Assembly: GCA_016808115.1 (NCBI GenBank)
Contig: JAEQBH010000993.1
Coordinates: 248,001-312,000, forward strand
Source: Tetrastigma voinierianum
Taxonomy: Eukaryota > Streptophyta > Magnoliopsida > Vitales > Vitaceae
Direction: 5' to 3'
DNA length: 64,000 nt
Part shown: piece by piece, positions 34,730-45,278 of the stretch
How positions within the stretch are numbered: the stretch's first letter is position 1
Layout of the letters: the number at the start of each line of letters is the position of its first letter
The notes under the pieces: generated by a model
The model's input: the letters and a program-made list of their open reading frames with translations, nothing else
What the model was told of the DNA's origin: nothing
Databases searched by the model: none
Translations under genes and position numbers: made by a program

Positions 34730-36180
34730 TATGTTATGAATCCAATCTTGCTGAAGTTCCTTCAAATACTGGGTGGATTGACCGAGCCACAACTCATGTG
34801 ACTAATTCTAGCTCCTCTTGTCCAAATTAGATGCTACTCGGATATTCCTGCTTTATCAGCTTCCTGACAATTAAGTTTGATGTTAAATTCTAATATACTT
34901 GGTTCTGTATTTTAAGTGTGATGGTTTATATAAATTTCTGAATCACCTGTACAAACTTTAATAACCCCGCATTCAAATGTTGGTTCAAAACGCGGGCTTA
35001 ATTCATAATGAAAATTTTCAATCTTTGCGGCACGTAAGACTAGTGTACATCTCTAGAAAGAATAGAGAAGTTAGTGAAGGGCTGAATTTTTACAAAATCT
35101 TGACTTCATCGATTTTCATGCCGATTGTATAAAAATGCCAAACCACGAAACATACAGAAGAAAGGTGCCAGCCAAGAAGTAAATGAGCCCTCGAGATAAT
35201 TCATATGTATATCAGGGACCACTCTATGTTCCGCGGTTTTATATGAGAGAAATATTTTATTGCCTTGATGCACTTACTCATTCTGCTATGGTAATGTTTG
35301 TTATCTAATGCATGAAAAGTCTCGTGCCATTGACATCTTCGAGATGTTCAAGTACAGAGGTCGAGAGACAATCTGCAGGATAAAAGATTAAAATTGTGAG
35401 ATCGATCGAGGCGTGAATATGGCAGATATGATGAATCAGACAAAAATCCCGGTCCTTTGCCACCTCGAAAAGCATGGCATTCGCGCTCAAGACATTATCG
35501 CCTCGAACGCCACTGTTGTAATGGTGTTGTCGAAGGCGAATTTCGTGCCACACAATGGGTGTAATAGGAGCATGACGGTAGTTACTCTTCCGTACTCTAT
35601 TTCATCATGGTGAAGCTCTTAAAACTGCAATGTATATCTTGGGAATGTAGTTCTAGTAAGGCAGCTCCAAAAACTTTCGAGTTATGACTGAAAACCTAGC
35701 TTGAGATATATACATATATAGGGTTGGTTCAAATGGAAAGAATCTACAACCTCCCACATGAGAAAAAGCTTGATTGAAGCTGATATCTGGATATTCATTG
35801 GCTATCGGATAAATCGAGAAAGGGTATGGAATTTTATTGTCCTAGCCACGGTCTTGAGAATAGTTGAAAGCAGGTAATGCGATTCTTGAGAATGGTGAAA
35901 TTAGTGGGAGTAATGAACCAGAAGGTAGATGTTGAAGAAATAAAATTGGATATCCACTTTGCTCTTTTACCTCGAAATTATTGTCCTCGGCTTTGTTCAA
36001 CAAGTTGAGGAAAATGAACAACATAATAGAGTTGGTTCATTACCACCCGAAAAATATTGCCATTGAAAATCTTTGTAGAGCCACCAGCAGGCACCTTTGA
36101 GTCTCCAAGAGAAAGGGACCCTAGTTGCGTACAGATGATTATGTGGTGTATTTACGAGAATCGATTTTGATATTGGGATA
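34730..36180 (+). pseudogene. copia protease and integrase relics
   Basis: At 34773-34806 the text WID-ATTHVTN marks the protease active-site region (normally WxxDSGAT), with the S-G pair lost. From 35180 integrase pieces follow: the region before the core, then CRIKD/IKIVRS (35380-35400), FLEKHGIRAQ-like text at 35458-35490, ALKTAMYIL at 35612-35640, PSLRYIHI at 35696-35720, and EKGYGILLS and AILENGEISGSNEP at 35817-35925. Stops are frequent. The order matches Ty1/copia (protease, integrase, RT), the reverse of gypsy, where integrase is last. Confidence 0.85.
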
Positions 36181-36239
36181 AGGAGGATCCGATTTCGTTT
36201 TCACAAGCCGTGGAAAGTGATGATTCCCCAGTAAATGGA

Positions 36240-37760
36240 TAGGCTATGAATGAGAGTTCAGAAATCTCTATGGCCCATAACGGTGTCTGGGATCTCATCG
36301 AATTGCCTAATAGTTTATAAGCAAATCATTTGTAAATGGGTCTTTAAAGACAAACATGACAGCTAAAGGCATACTCGGAATGATTTAAGGCGACATGGCC
36401 CGAGATTTTCACTCAAAGGAAGGTATCGGTCTGAGTACTATCCGGTTTCAAGAAGTTAAACTAGAATCATCATGGCACTTGTAGCTCATTTTTGATTTAG
36501 AGTTACATCAAATAGATGTGTGCATTGCCATCAGAATTTGGATGAAAATATCTGCATGGAACAACCCGGAAAGTTGCCGAAAGGAAATGAAAACCTAGTT
36601 TGAAAATTAAAGAAATCCATTTACGATCTTAAACAAGCTTCCAGACAATGGTATATTAAGTTTAATAATACCATTACATCTTTCGGATTTAAAGAGAACA
36701 TTGTTGATCGTGTATATCGAAAGTTAGTGGGAAGCGCAGTTTATATTTTGATGCGTATGTGGATGATATTTTGCTTGCTAGCGATGATCTTGGTTTATTC
36801 GTGAAACCAAGATATCTCTCTAAAAACTTTCATATGGTTGATATGGGTGAGGAAAGCGAAACTATGTTATTGGCATGTCGAGATCTTTAGGGATCGATCT
36901 CGAGGAGATGCTAGGTTTATCTCGAAAGGATATTGATTGGGTTTTAGGGGGTAATAACATCTGATCATGTTCATCGAATTATTGCACCTATATTGAAAGG
37001 TGACAAGTCTCGTAAATACAGGTGCCCAAGGAGGAATAACATGAAGGGAGCAAATGAAGAAAATTCCTTATGCATCGGTGTGGGGAGGTTTGATGTAAGT
37101 AAAACATGTACAAGGCGGGATCTCAGCTTTCTTTGCTGGTTTTGATGGAAGATACCAAAATGATCCGAGTTCGAACAGCGGAAGGCTGCAAGAAAGTGAT
37201 GAGGTACTTCTGAGGGACAAAGGATTATATGCTTTCGCATATAAAGATCTGAACAATTAGAGGTTGTTGGTTACTTTCAGTTCTGATTATGGTGGTTGTC
37301 TCGATAGCTTAAAGTCAACTTCGAGTTTGTCTTTATGCTAGCAAATAGAACAATCTCTCGTGGAAGAAGTGGCAAAACAATCAATTCTTCAGCCTAAATC
37401 CACGATGGAAGCCAGGAGTTTGTTGCTTGTTTTGAAGCTTGAGTCATTAGCTTTTATGGTTGCAGATTTTGTCTTAGGGCTTGGTGTTGTCGACTCTATT
37501 GCTAAACCCTTGAGAATATATTGTGTTAATACTTATATTTGTTTTTCTTCTCTAAGAATTGCAAATTTTCTAGTGGATCGAAACACATGGATTTAAAGTA
37601 TTTAGTTGTTAAAGAAAGAGTCCAGAAACAACAAATTGTCAATTGAAAATATTAGGACCACACTTATGGTTGCTGATCCATTAACTAAAGGATTACCTCC
37701 AAAGGCATATTTAGAACATGTTATGAGGATGGGCCTTTTGAGTAATCCATAATATGTATG
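36240..37760 (+). pseudogene. copia reverse transcriptase / RNase H relic
   Basis: Fragments include GVWDLIELPNS (36280-36312), KWVFK at about 36333, FTQ and KDTFS-like text (36405-36470), VCTA/HQMDVC near 36510, and KKSIYDLKQASRQWYIKFNN at 36605-36670. The catalytic box is YVDDILLAS at 36752-36780. RNase H-side landmarks are EFVACFEA (37412-37436), RNFVLGLGVVDSIAKPLRIYC-like text (37465-37525), KHMDLKYLVVKERVQKQQ (37583-37640) and ADPLTKGLPPKAY (37672-37712). Every segment sits in a different frame from its neighbours. Confidence 0.9.
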
Positions 37761-38092
37761 ATAATGAATGGTGGTTATGTAATTGACAATTTGCGCATTA
37801 AAATTGTTTCTGTTTATTCTTGTTTTCAATTATGGGTGCACGGTTTATTGTTTGATAAACAAGAATTGTCACGGCAAAACCAAAGTGGGGGCTATTTGGC
37901 ATTATGGACTGGGTTAGTAGGAGTTATCGTGTGTGTGGTGCATGGAAGGAAAACATGACATTATGGTCATGTGACGCCATGACTTCATTATGATCTAAAA
38001 TGATTAAATATATGGTATATAAGTTTTAGGCATGTTAAGCTAAGTTTGTTAATCTGTGAATGTATAAGTTTTCATAATCGGTTTAGTGAGCC

Positions 38093-38106
38093 AGGAAGTA
38101 GGAGAA
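38093..38106 (+). other. Polypurine tract of the copia element
   Basis: aggaagtaggagaa sits directly before the tgtt start of the 3' LTR, where plus-strand DNA synthesis is primed in LTR retrotransposons. Confidence 0.8.
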
Positions 38107-38731
38107 TGTTATTTCACATTAAAAATTAGAGTGGGTGGCCAGCTAAACACAATGTTGGCAATTAAAAGAAATCACTTTCAGAGTATGTTTAAAGCTGTTA
38201 TAGATATTTTACCCTTGATAAGTGGGTAAAATTATAATAAATAGAATTTATTATGGAAACGTTTATTATAATAAATGAATTTATTATAAAACGGTTCTTA
38301 CTAATAAAATATATTTATTATATAATGGATCTTTATAATAATATGTTTATTAAGAGCAGTTATTATAATAAATACAATTTATTATATGAGCAGTTGACAT
38401 TAGATACACGTTTATAACGGTTTTTGAATGTGTATTCTTGGCCCTCTTCTCCTATCAATAAGTTTGCCCTTGTAGAAACCCTTCATATGCGGTTAGAGCT
38501 CTTAGTAGTCACAGAAGCGATTACATATAACATCAGGTTTGATAAGGAGAAGAAAGATCAGGTTTAGATCTATAAAGGCGAAGATAGATTCAAAGATCTA
38601 CCATCAAAGAAGTGAAGGAAATCTCATGAAAGCTCTGTTCTTTAAGCTGAATTATAAATCTATATGTTATTTTTATTTTATTATTATTATCGGAGATGAG
38701 TTTGATTAATTGATGAGAAATATTGTGTTCA
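38107..38731 (+). repeat. 3' LTR of the copia element
   Basis: Aligns over its length with 32294-32966. It carries the same AT palindromic units (38230-38420), ttctcctatcaataagttt, agaaacccttcatatg, and attttattattattat near the end. It ends attgtgttca at 38731. The two LTRs differ visibly by substitutions and small indels, so the insertion is not recent. Confidence 0.87.
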
Positions 38732-40182
38732 GGTATTAAGGTTTACCAGCCTCTCTGCAATGAATCTTAGTACTCTCTATAGGAGGAGAGTGATCTAGAT
38801 ATATGGCACGTCTTCGAACTTTATCTACAGTACCACGTGTTAATGTTACCATAGAAGATGAAGATGTTTCCACTTGTTGAAAACCACCGATAATCTCAAG
38901 AAAATTTTCTTCTTTTGCCTTTGACAAGCATAAATCTCGCATTAGGTCATGCATTTGGCAAGTTTTGACTCTTCCATCGTAACTACTTGTTTTTCCTACT
39001 TGAATCATACACGCTCAATGAGCTCAGCCGTACCTTCTCAACATCCTCATTTGATCTAATCCTTCAGTACTTATTGAACCAAGGATTTTTGTAAGAATTT
39101 CATGAGGATCCTCCGACAATTTGAACCTGTGGTTAGAGTTATAAAATCCAGTTGAAGGGATCAGGCCGAGAGTGCTGGGAAGAAAAGCTATATTAGCGGT
39201 TAATGAGAAATCGTACCTGTACCAATATTATCATTTGTGAGGAAGAAGGCCTTTTTCTGAAGAAGCTCCCAACTCTCATCATCGGTCAAACACTTGGGTT
39301 GGTATAAGAAGGCTCGTGGATCCGCATGTGAGGCCACGGCTTTGTTCCGAGTGGTACGGTGATTACTATCTTGCTGTTGCTCGCCTTATGCAGTGGAAAG
39401 GCAGGTCTTAGCCTCTCCCAAGCTTCAGTGCTCCAAACGTCATCCAGGTCACTGGGCCATTCTTTCTCTTTATTGTTTTATATACCTCTTCACCACCCTG
39501 TCTTTCTCAATTTCCAAACCAAACATTTCAAAGGCTGTGACCTTTCTTTACGATCCTCATGATGACGCACCTTTGCGAGTGGTTTCCCAGGCCGCCCATA
39601 CTATAATCTGATACAGTGATGATGATGAGCATCTATTCTCCGAGCGTTTATCACTAAGCTGTTCCACCAATATCGACGACACTGCCGGCTATTATTATTA
39701 TCAACAACGTGGGAGTAAGTCCGCCTGACCAGACGTTGCCTAGCCTCATTACCGGATGACCTTTCTCCTTCTATCCTCTTTATGTTATAGGTTTGCAAAC
39801 TTGTAGTGAGACTGGAGATTCTGGTTTTTATCGCGTCAATCTCTGTCCCAACCTTGTGGAGAGCAGTCAACTCGGAAAAGATGCAAGCATACCTCTTGAG
39901 GATGTTTTGAAAACCCCTTCTCCTCCTCAAGGCAACTTTGAGGACAAAAGCGTCTATGGTGTCTTCCGCATCCCCAGCAATTCTCCTAATTTCTGCAGCA
40001 GTTCAGATCGTCTCATCTTCACCCTGTCTTGCGTCTGCATCTTTCAGGAAGCATTCATCCGCCTAAGCTCATCCTGGAATCTCTGCGACTTTGTCAGTTA
40101 CTCCATACAAGAAACTTGCTCTTTAAATCCAACAGATCACCAAGCCTTTCCACAGCGAGAAGGACACAACAGCCTCCGCCAT
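38732..40182 (-). pseudogene. CNL (RPP13/RPP8-like) resistance gene, 5' part: coiled coil and NB-ARC
   Basis: Reads leftwards from an ATG at 40180-40182 whose first codons resemble MAEAVV. The coiled-coil (Rx-N type) follows, with LTALHKVGTEIDAIKTRISS and QRLVRRTYSHVVD at 39690-39870. The P-loop MGGLGK is near 39581-39602 but has a 1-base frameshift inside the GKT box. The kinase-2 motif LDDVWSTEAWERLRPAFPL is at 39390-39447. After damaged NB-ARC text, the MHD motif is intact as CQMHDLMRDLCLSKAKEENF (38900-38960), followed by VRRRAIYLDHS. It ends at the copia junction. With the LRR half it totals about 2.6 kb, the usual CNL size. Several frameshifts and stops make it non-functional. Confidence 0.93.
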
Positions 40183-41661
40183 GAATTTGTTTGCAGCGCT
40201 ACATTTACTTGTTCCGTTCCCAGCTCAAAGGAGAAATGTACTTCAAAGATGATCCGATCGCCTCTGCGGTCTCTTCTACACCTCCATGACTGTAAAAAAA
40301 ATGTAAAAATGCAAACTTCGTTCAGAAGCTTCAGCAAACACACCCTTCTCGTTAAGCTTTAAGGTCAAGGTACTCACAAGGGTTAGTCAAACTCGGTCGA
40401 ATCGGTCGAGATTCCGATTTAACTCGGCGTGAATCATCCGAGTTACCGGGATATCCGACTTAGGCTCAAAAATATATTTTTACCCTTCCAGATCACAACA
40501 AAAACCGCGCCGCATCAATCAAAACTGTAAGAATTTCAGAAACGATTCCTGACTGCAGGTTTCCCATCTCTCTCGTCTCTATATATGCCGTCACCGGTGT
40601 GGTGTAACTCTGCGCTGCAGAGGGAGCCCTGACCCTGTGCTTTTGCCAAACTAAGCGCTCCTCTCTCCCTCTTGAAGGAGCAGCCTAGTACAGTCACATG
40701 TGTTTTTTGGAGGGAAATAAGCAAGGGAAAAGTTGTGTTTCTTCCAGTTCTCAAAAAACTCTTATTGTTTTTTAAATTTTGTGTTTTCTTGAGCAAAAAT
40801 ATAGCTAGAAATCAAACATATTTATCTTATTTTTCTTATTTTTTAGAAAAGAAAACACTTTTCTAAAATAGTAAACAGACAGGCCGTCGGTTTCTTATGG
40901 ATATAAAGCTTTACATCGATATTGATGAAAGCGAATAAGAATCGATGCATCTTCTACAAATAATTATAATCTGCTTTAAAGTCAAACATGTTTAAAAAAA
41001 TCATCAAATTATCCTAAGTTGTGATAGTAGGCAGATGAGTATGATATATTTACTATAATATCTTGTAGCTCTTTGAAATTCTATCTATTCTTAATATATT
41101 ATAGTATTAAGCTGTTTTTATCACATTATCGTAATAGATGAGCAGTTTAAGATATTACGGAGCATTTTTACTTTTAAATCAAATCACTATTAATTTTAGA
41201 GGCATATGTGTGTCACCTATTTTATTTTCTTGTTGATTGATGTACAATAATTACTACATAGTACAAGAAACCTACTTTCTGGCAAGCAAGGAAAAATATG
41301 TATATGCACGGATAAAATATAATTGGGAATATGAAATATGCTATACATACATCTTCTCAAAAAATAATTACCTTTTGGTAAAAACTAAAAAAATAGATGA
41401 TTGGCTTAAAAATATCGAATAGACCCTTCTCTTTAAACCACCTCATCTTCTCTCTCGGGTTTTTTTTTTCAAAAAAAAAGAAAAGAAAAAGCGAGATCTC
41501 TTAGTGTGAAATTCTCTTCCAGCCCCCGTATTCTGTAAATGTATCGAACGATCTTTTCCCTTTAGCATACCTTTGAATGCTGATGACCAAACACTAACTA
41601 TATCATAAATTCTCAGTAAGTACTTAAAGGATAATGCATTGACACACATCAACCATATAAT
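40183..41661. other. Upstream flank of the NLR pseudogene
   Basis: This would be the old promoter side of the minus-strand NLR. At 40384-40462 there is a patch of actcggtcgaatcggtcga-like words with a palindromic character, similar to motifs found in plant DNA transposons. 40480-41660 is AT-rich with no gene recognised; a T-run/A-run hairpin lies at 41460-41485. Confidence 0.5.
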
Positions 41662-42360
41662 TAGGGGTGAGCATGGTTGTGTTAATCTAATCGTGGCGTA
41701 AAATAAAAACCAATGATTAGTTTTTTGTTTGTTATTTATATAAACAAAAAAAATCTAACCATTAATATGTTTAACCAAATAATCAGTTAACCATTTATTC
41801 GATTAATCATATATTAGTTTTTGGACCAAATATGATAAAAAAAATTTACCTGGCCCAATCAACACATTAGTTAAGTGTGATATTATAAATATAATAAAAA
41901 ATGCAAAGAAAAAAATGAATACAAAATGGTTTATTTGTAATCTTATGACACTAATGCGGTTATAATATATCCACAAATAATATATGAAACGCATGAGATT
42001 TGATAATTTCATCACGATTTTTTTAATCAACTACATGTTTTAACAACTTCAATAGAAAAAAATATTCCAAAGAAATCACAACCAATATGATTTGGTTTGA
42101 AGGAAAATGATAAAAGTTTTGTTAGTCACAACTCATAAAAGTTGGGAAACCTATTATTTTGTAAACCAAAACCATAGTTTTTATATTTACACAAATTTGT
42201 ATATTTTGTGATTAAACCGAAGCCACAGTTTTTATATTTTTGTAAGCCAGAAACTTCGATTTGTGTAAACAAGCCAGCTGACAGCTCGGTTCGAATAGCC
42301 CTATTTTTGGTTTTGGTTTGGTTTTGTCGATTCGATTTCTTAGATTTTTTACTACCCCTA
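41662..42360. mobile_element. hAT-like non-autonomous element, about 699 bp
   Basis: The left end is taggggtgagc (41662) and the right end is ttttactaccccta (42360), an inverted TAGGGGT pair. The 8-bp flanks are catataat and tatataac, which match at 6 of 8 positions, consistent with a worn 8-bp hAT target duplication. Inside are AT-rich filler and repeated ggttttggtttggtttt words near the right end. No transposase is present. Confidence 0.6.
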
Positions 42361-43294
42361 TATATAACCAACCACATAAGTTTATCTTTCATATATTGTT
42401 CCTTATTTGTTTTAGGCAAGTCAAATTTCCATTTCTTTGTATATACTTAGAACAATTTATGCTTACGAAAGTATTTTTAGTAAGTATAAGAAGGTTTTTC
42501 ATTACTATTTTTTAAAGAATGTTTTTAAATAATGTTTGATACTTTCTAAAATAGAGTTTATTTAATTTGCATTTTAATATATTTTTTGAAATTTAAATAT
42601 ATTTTGAAAATAAAAATTTGTATGTGAAATGTTAATTTTTTTAAATTATTTTATATGTTTATAAAATTATTTTTAAACCGATGTCAAAAATAAAAAAATA
42701 ACTAAAATGGTTTCTAAAAATACAATACTTTCTATTTCTAAACATAAAACATATAAATTTGATTATGAGAAACATTTTTATTTTTATTTTTAGTGATAAT
42801 AACTTCAAGGTTATTTTGGTAGTTTCACTAAGAGCATGTTGTTTAAAAAAATTGTTTTTTTTATGAAAAATAAGGATGATAGAGAAAATATAGACAACAC
42901 AAAAAACACTGAATTTAAAGAATAATAACATATTTCAAAGAACACTAAAATAGTGTTCTTTGTGTTTTTAAAATTTGTTCTCAAGTTCTATGTGTTTTCC
43001 AAAAAACAGCTAAAAAAACCCCAACTTTGATTATATTTTTCTTATTCTCATATTATTTTTAAGTAAATAAATTTAGCTTGGTAATATAGGTACCTAAGGG
43101 CCTGATTTGTTCAGTTTTCAAAAAAGTATTCTTGATAACAATTTTTGAAATCTGAGATAATAACTCTTTTGGTATTTCACGAGAAAGTGTTTCTAGAATT
43201 AAGCTAACACAAAACTATAACTAATAAGACTAAGTTTTTCTTTTTCATACTGACAATAACAAGAAATTTGTATTCACATGGGGATAAACATGTC
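42361..43294. other. AT-rich spacer with a perfect inverted repeat
   Basis: No gene recognised. At 42938-42962 the sequence aaagaacact, a 5-base loop, agtgttcttt forms a perfect 10-bp hairpin. A ggtacctaagggcctgatt segment at 43089 resembles the start of a Tourist-type MITE, but no matching end was found. Confidence 0.5.
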
Positions 43295-43638
43295 ACATGT
43301 TTCCAAGTTTGAGCCTAACCGTGAAACTACGTAAACTTTGAGAAAATTCTAATTTTTAGAGAAAAACTGATAAAATGGTAATTTCGGTAAGGCGAGAATT
43401 TTTCTAGATCTTGGATGATAAAGCGGACTTCACCGGATTAGAATCGATGCAAGTGAGTGTCGTAATAATTTAAAGTGTGAGATCAGAGACAGTCGAATTT
43501 CCGTGATTTTCGAAGCTATTTGGGTGTGGATCTTACATTAAAACGAACTGTGAAAGACATGTGATGTGACAAAAGTCACCTACTACATGTACTCATGTGA
43601 CACATGTTGCATGATTAGAGAGATGATGGAAATGAATT
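43295..43638 (+). repeat. Long LTR (copy 2), left fragment
   Basis: Matches the reverse complement of 23340-23500. Shared text includes aaaatggtaattt...gaattttt, then ttggatgataaagcggactt (gatgatgaagcgga in copy 1). It is interrupted at about 43638, where a copia LTR begins; the rest of the LTR resumes beyond 50530. Confidence 0.55.
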
Positions 43639-44500
43639 GTTGGATACGATTTCTAACAACCTAGATCACCATGGTAGAACATAAACAAATATTAATGAAG
43701 AAAAACTGTAAATTACATACCTTTGGAATCCATGGATCTCTTTCTTTGTTGATGCGGAATTGATGAAGCTGCCAGAGAGGGCGATCTGAATCTCAGGGAT
43801 CTTTACTCCCAAACGACCCTTTGGCGGCTGCCTGAGTTGTGAGTCCTTTCCTCGAGAAAACCTTGAGGGATGTGTATGTGATAGGAAATGTATCCCTTAG
43901 GGTTTGGGAGGACTTGACTTTCACTTAAATCAAAGTTGAGCCATGGGCCCTCTACGCGGGCGGACGAATAGACCCACACCTTAGCAGTGTATGAGTTTAT
44001 TTAAGGAAGCTAATAAACTCTTGAATTAGATGACTTAAATTCGGTTTTGTTCCAGTCATGAAACCCACTTAATGAAAATATACGATTCTCAAAACTGGGC
44101 GAATATTAATTGAAAACAAAGCTTTATCTTTTCTCATTAGATTACAGGATTTGTTTATTATGACCAAATCAGATCTTATCAGTCATAGAATATGAGATCA
44201 TGTGAACCAATTGCTTGTTGCTCCACTTGTGACACGCTCATGATGACGATGTTTCAAACTTCTTGATGTGGATGATATGATGGTGTTTAATGGACTGTTT
44301 ACACTATAATAAGTGATACTTCCAGCAATAGTATCGTTTGATGGTGATTCTCTCTCCTTAATTCTTCGCAAAACCTAGTGTCACCGAGAATATCCATTTA
44401 ACATAGTTCAACGAACTTTGTATATATATTACCTTGATAGGCCAAACTTTACTTAATGTGTAGCAAAATATTGAGGCTAATACCAACAATGCCCACAGCC
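43639..44500 (-). repeat. 3' LTR of the minus-strand copia element
   Basis: Begins tgttggatac and shares its first ~430 bp with 50093-50530. The remainder (44080-44500) has no counterpart in the right LTR. The right border is approximate. Confidence 0.7.
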
Positions 44501-44701
44501 TTTGTCCAAGGGTTTACAATGCCTTGATGTTTGCAACAATTATGTGCCTTTCATTTAGATAAACTACCATTTCTACATTGTGACTGAGATACAGGGTTGA
44601 AATCTGAATTAAATATTACAAAAAAAAATCTTATTGTTGATTATTATTATTAGAGCAGCTTAAAACTTAATAAGCTCCATGATTACAGATGTCTCCATGT
44701 C

Positions 44702-44946
44702 TCACTGGCCTTCAATGTTAATGACGAAACATGGATTCGAACTCGATGGCCCGGTGGCGGATGCCGTCGCCTCCATGGTGATCGCGGCGCCCTTACTAAC
44801 GTCCACGGTTTTGAGCTTTTTCCTTTTGTAAGTGGGGTATTTGACCTCCATGTTTAGACCCCGCAAGAGACCTACATTTGTTGTTGTAGCAAAACTACTT
44901 GAGGGTGCGTCTAGCTCTGCCAAACTGTCTGTTTTATCCTGCAAAT
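44702..44946 (-). pseudogene. Possible captured terminal exon of an unknown gene
   Basis: On the minus strand a 3' splice-site-like sequence (gtttgatttgcag, ending at 44947) is followed by an undamaged open frame of about 81 codons. It starts DKTDSLAELDAPSSSFATTT, contains a basic patch KYPTYKRKKLKTV, and ends CFVINIEGQ and a stop at 44702. The downstream sequence has aataagattttttttt. This does not look like copia RNase H, which should be here but is missing. It may be the last exon of a host gene carried inside the element, or of another inserted transposon. I do not recognise the protein, and no function is assigned. Confidence 0.4.
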
Positions 44947-45278
44947 CAAACACGGTTAACCCTTAGCTCCAGGAGTTTTGGGAGCCCCAAGTAGCAGTAG
45001 TTGGCTGAAAAGCATGCTACAAACTCGCTTGCATGGTAGAGGATGCGAGGTAATTTACCGTTTCTACTTTTCACAGAATATAACGATTTGTTGACTTCTT
45101 TTCATCCGACGGTAAAACGAGTGGAATCTGAATACCCGACCATTGCGTGGGTCTTTGGTACATGTTGTAAATCAACATATAAATTAACACATTATCTTCC
45201 CCGATGCCTACTTGGCCTTCTTACGTGAGCAGCTTGATGATCATATCCACGGGTTGGTGATATCTTTTCAAGTCTGTT

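Larger units (their letters stand above)
32294..38731 (+). mobile_element. Ty1/copia LTR retrotransposon inserted in the NLR pseudogene
   Basis: Two direct LTRs (32294-32966 and 38107-38731) flank gag, protease, integrase, RT and RNase H relics in Ty1/copia order, all on the plus strand, opposite to the host gene. A purine tract (aggaagtaggagaa, 38093-38106) abuts the 3' LTR. All domains contain frameshifts and stops. A 5-bp target duplication is not preserved (ctaaa on the left; ggtat on the right). The NLR reading resumes on both outer sides, so the insertion point is within its LRR-encoding part. Confidence 0.92.

Noticed and set aside
39793..40362. 189-codon open frame on the plus strand
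   Set aside because: It is the antisense of the coiled-coil part of the minus-strand NLR pseudogene, whose peptide (LTALHKVGTEIDAIKT) is clearly the real reading.
43089..43130. Start of a Tourist-type MITE (gggcctgattt)
   Set aside because: No matching inverted end or target duplication could be found.
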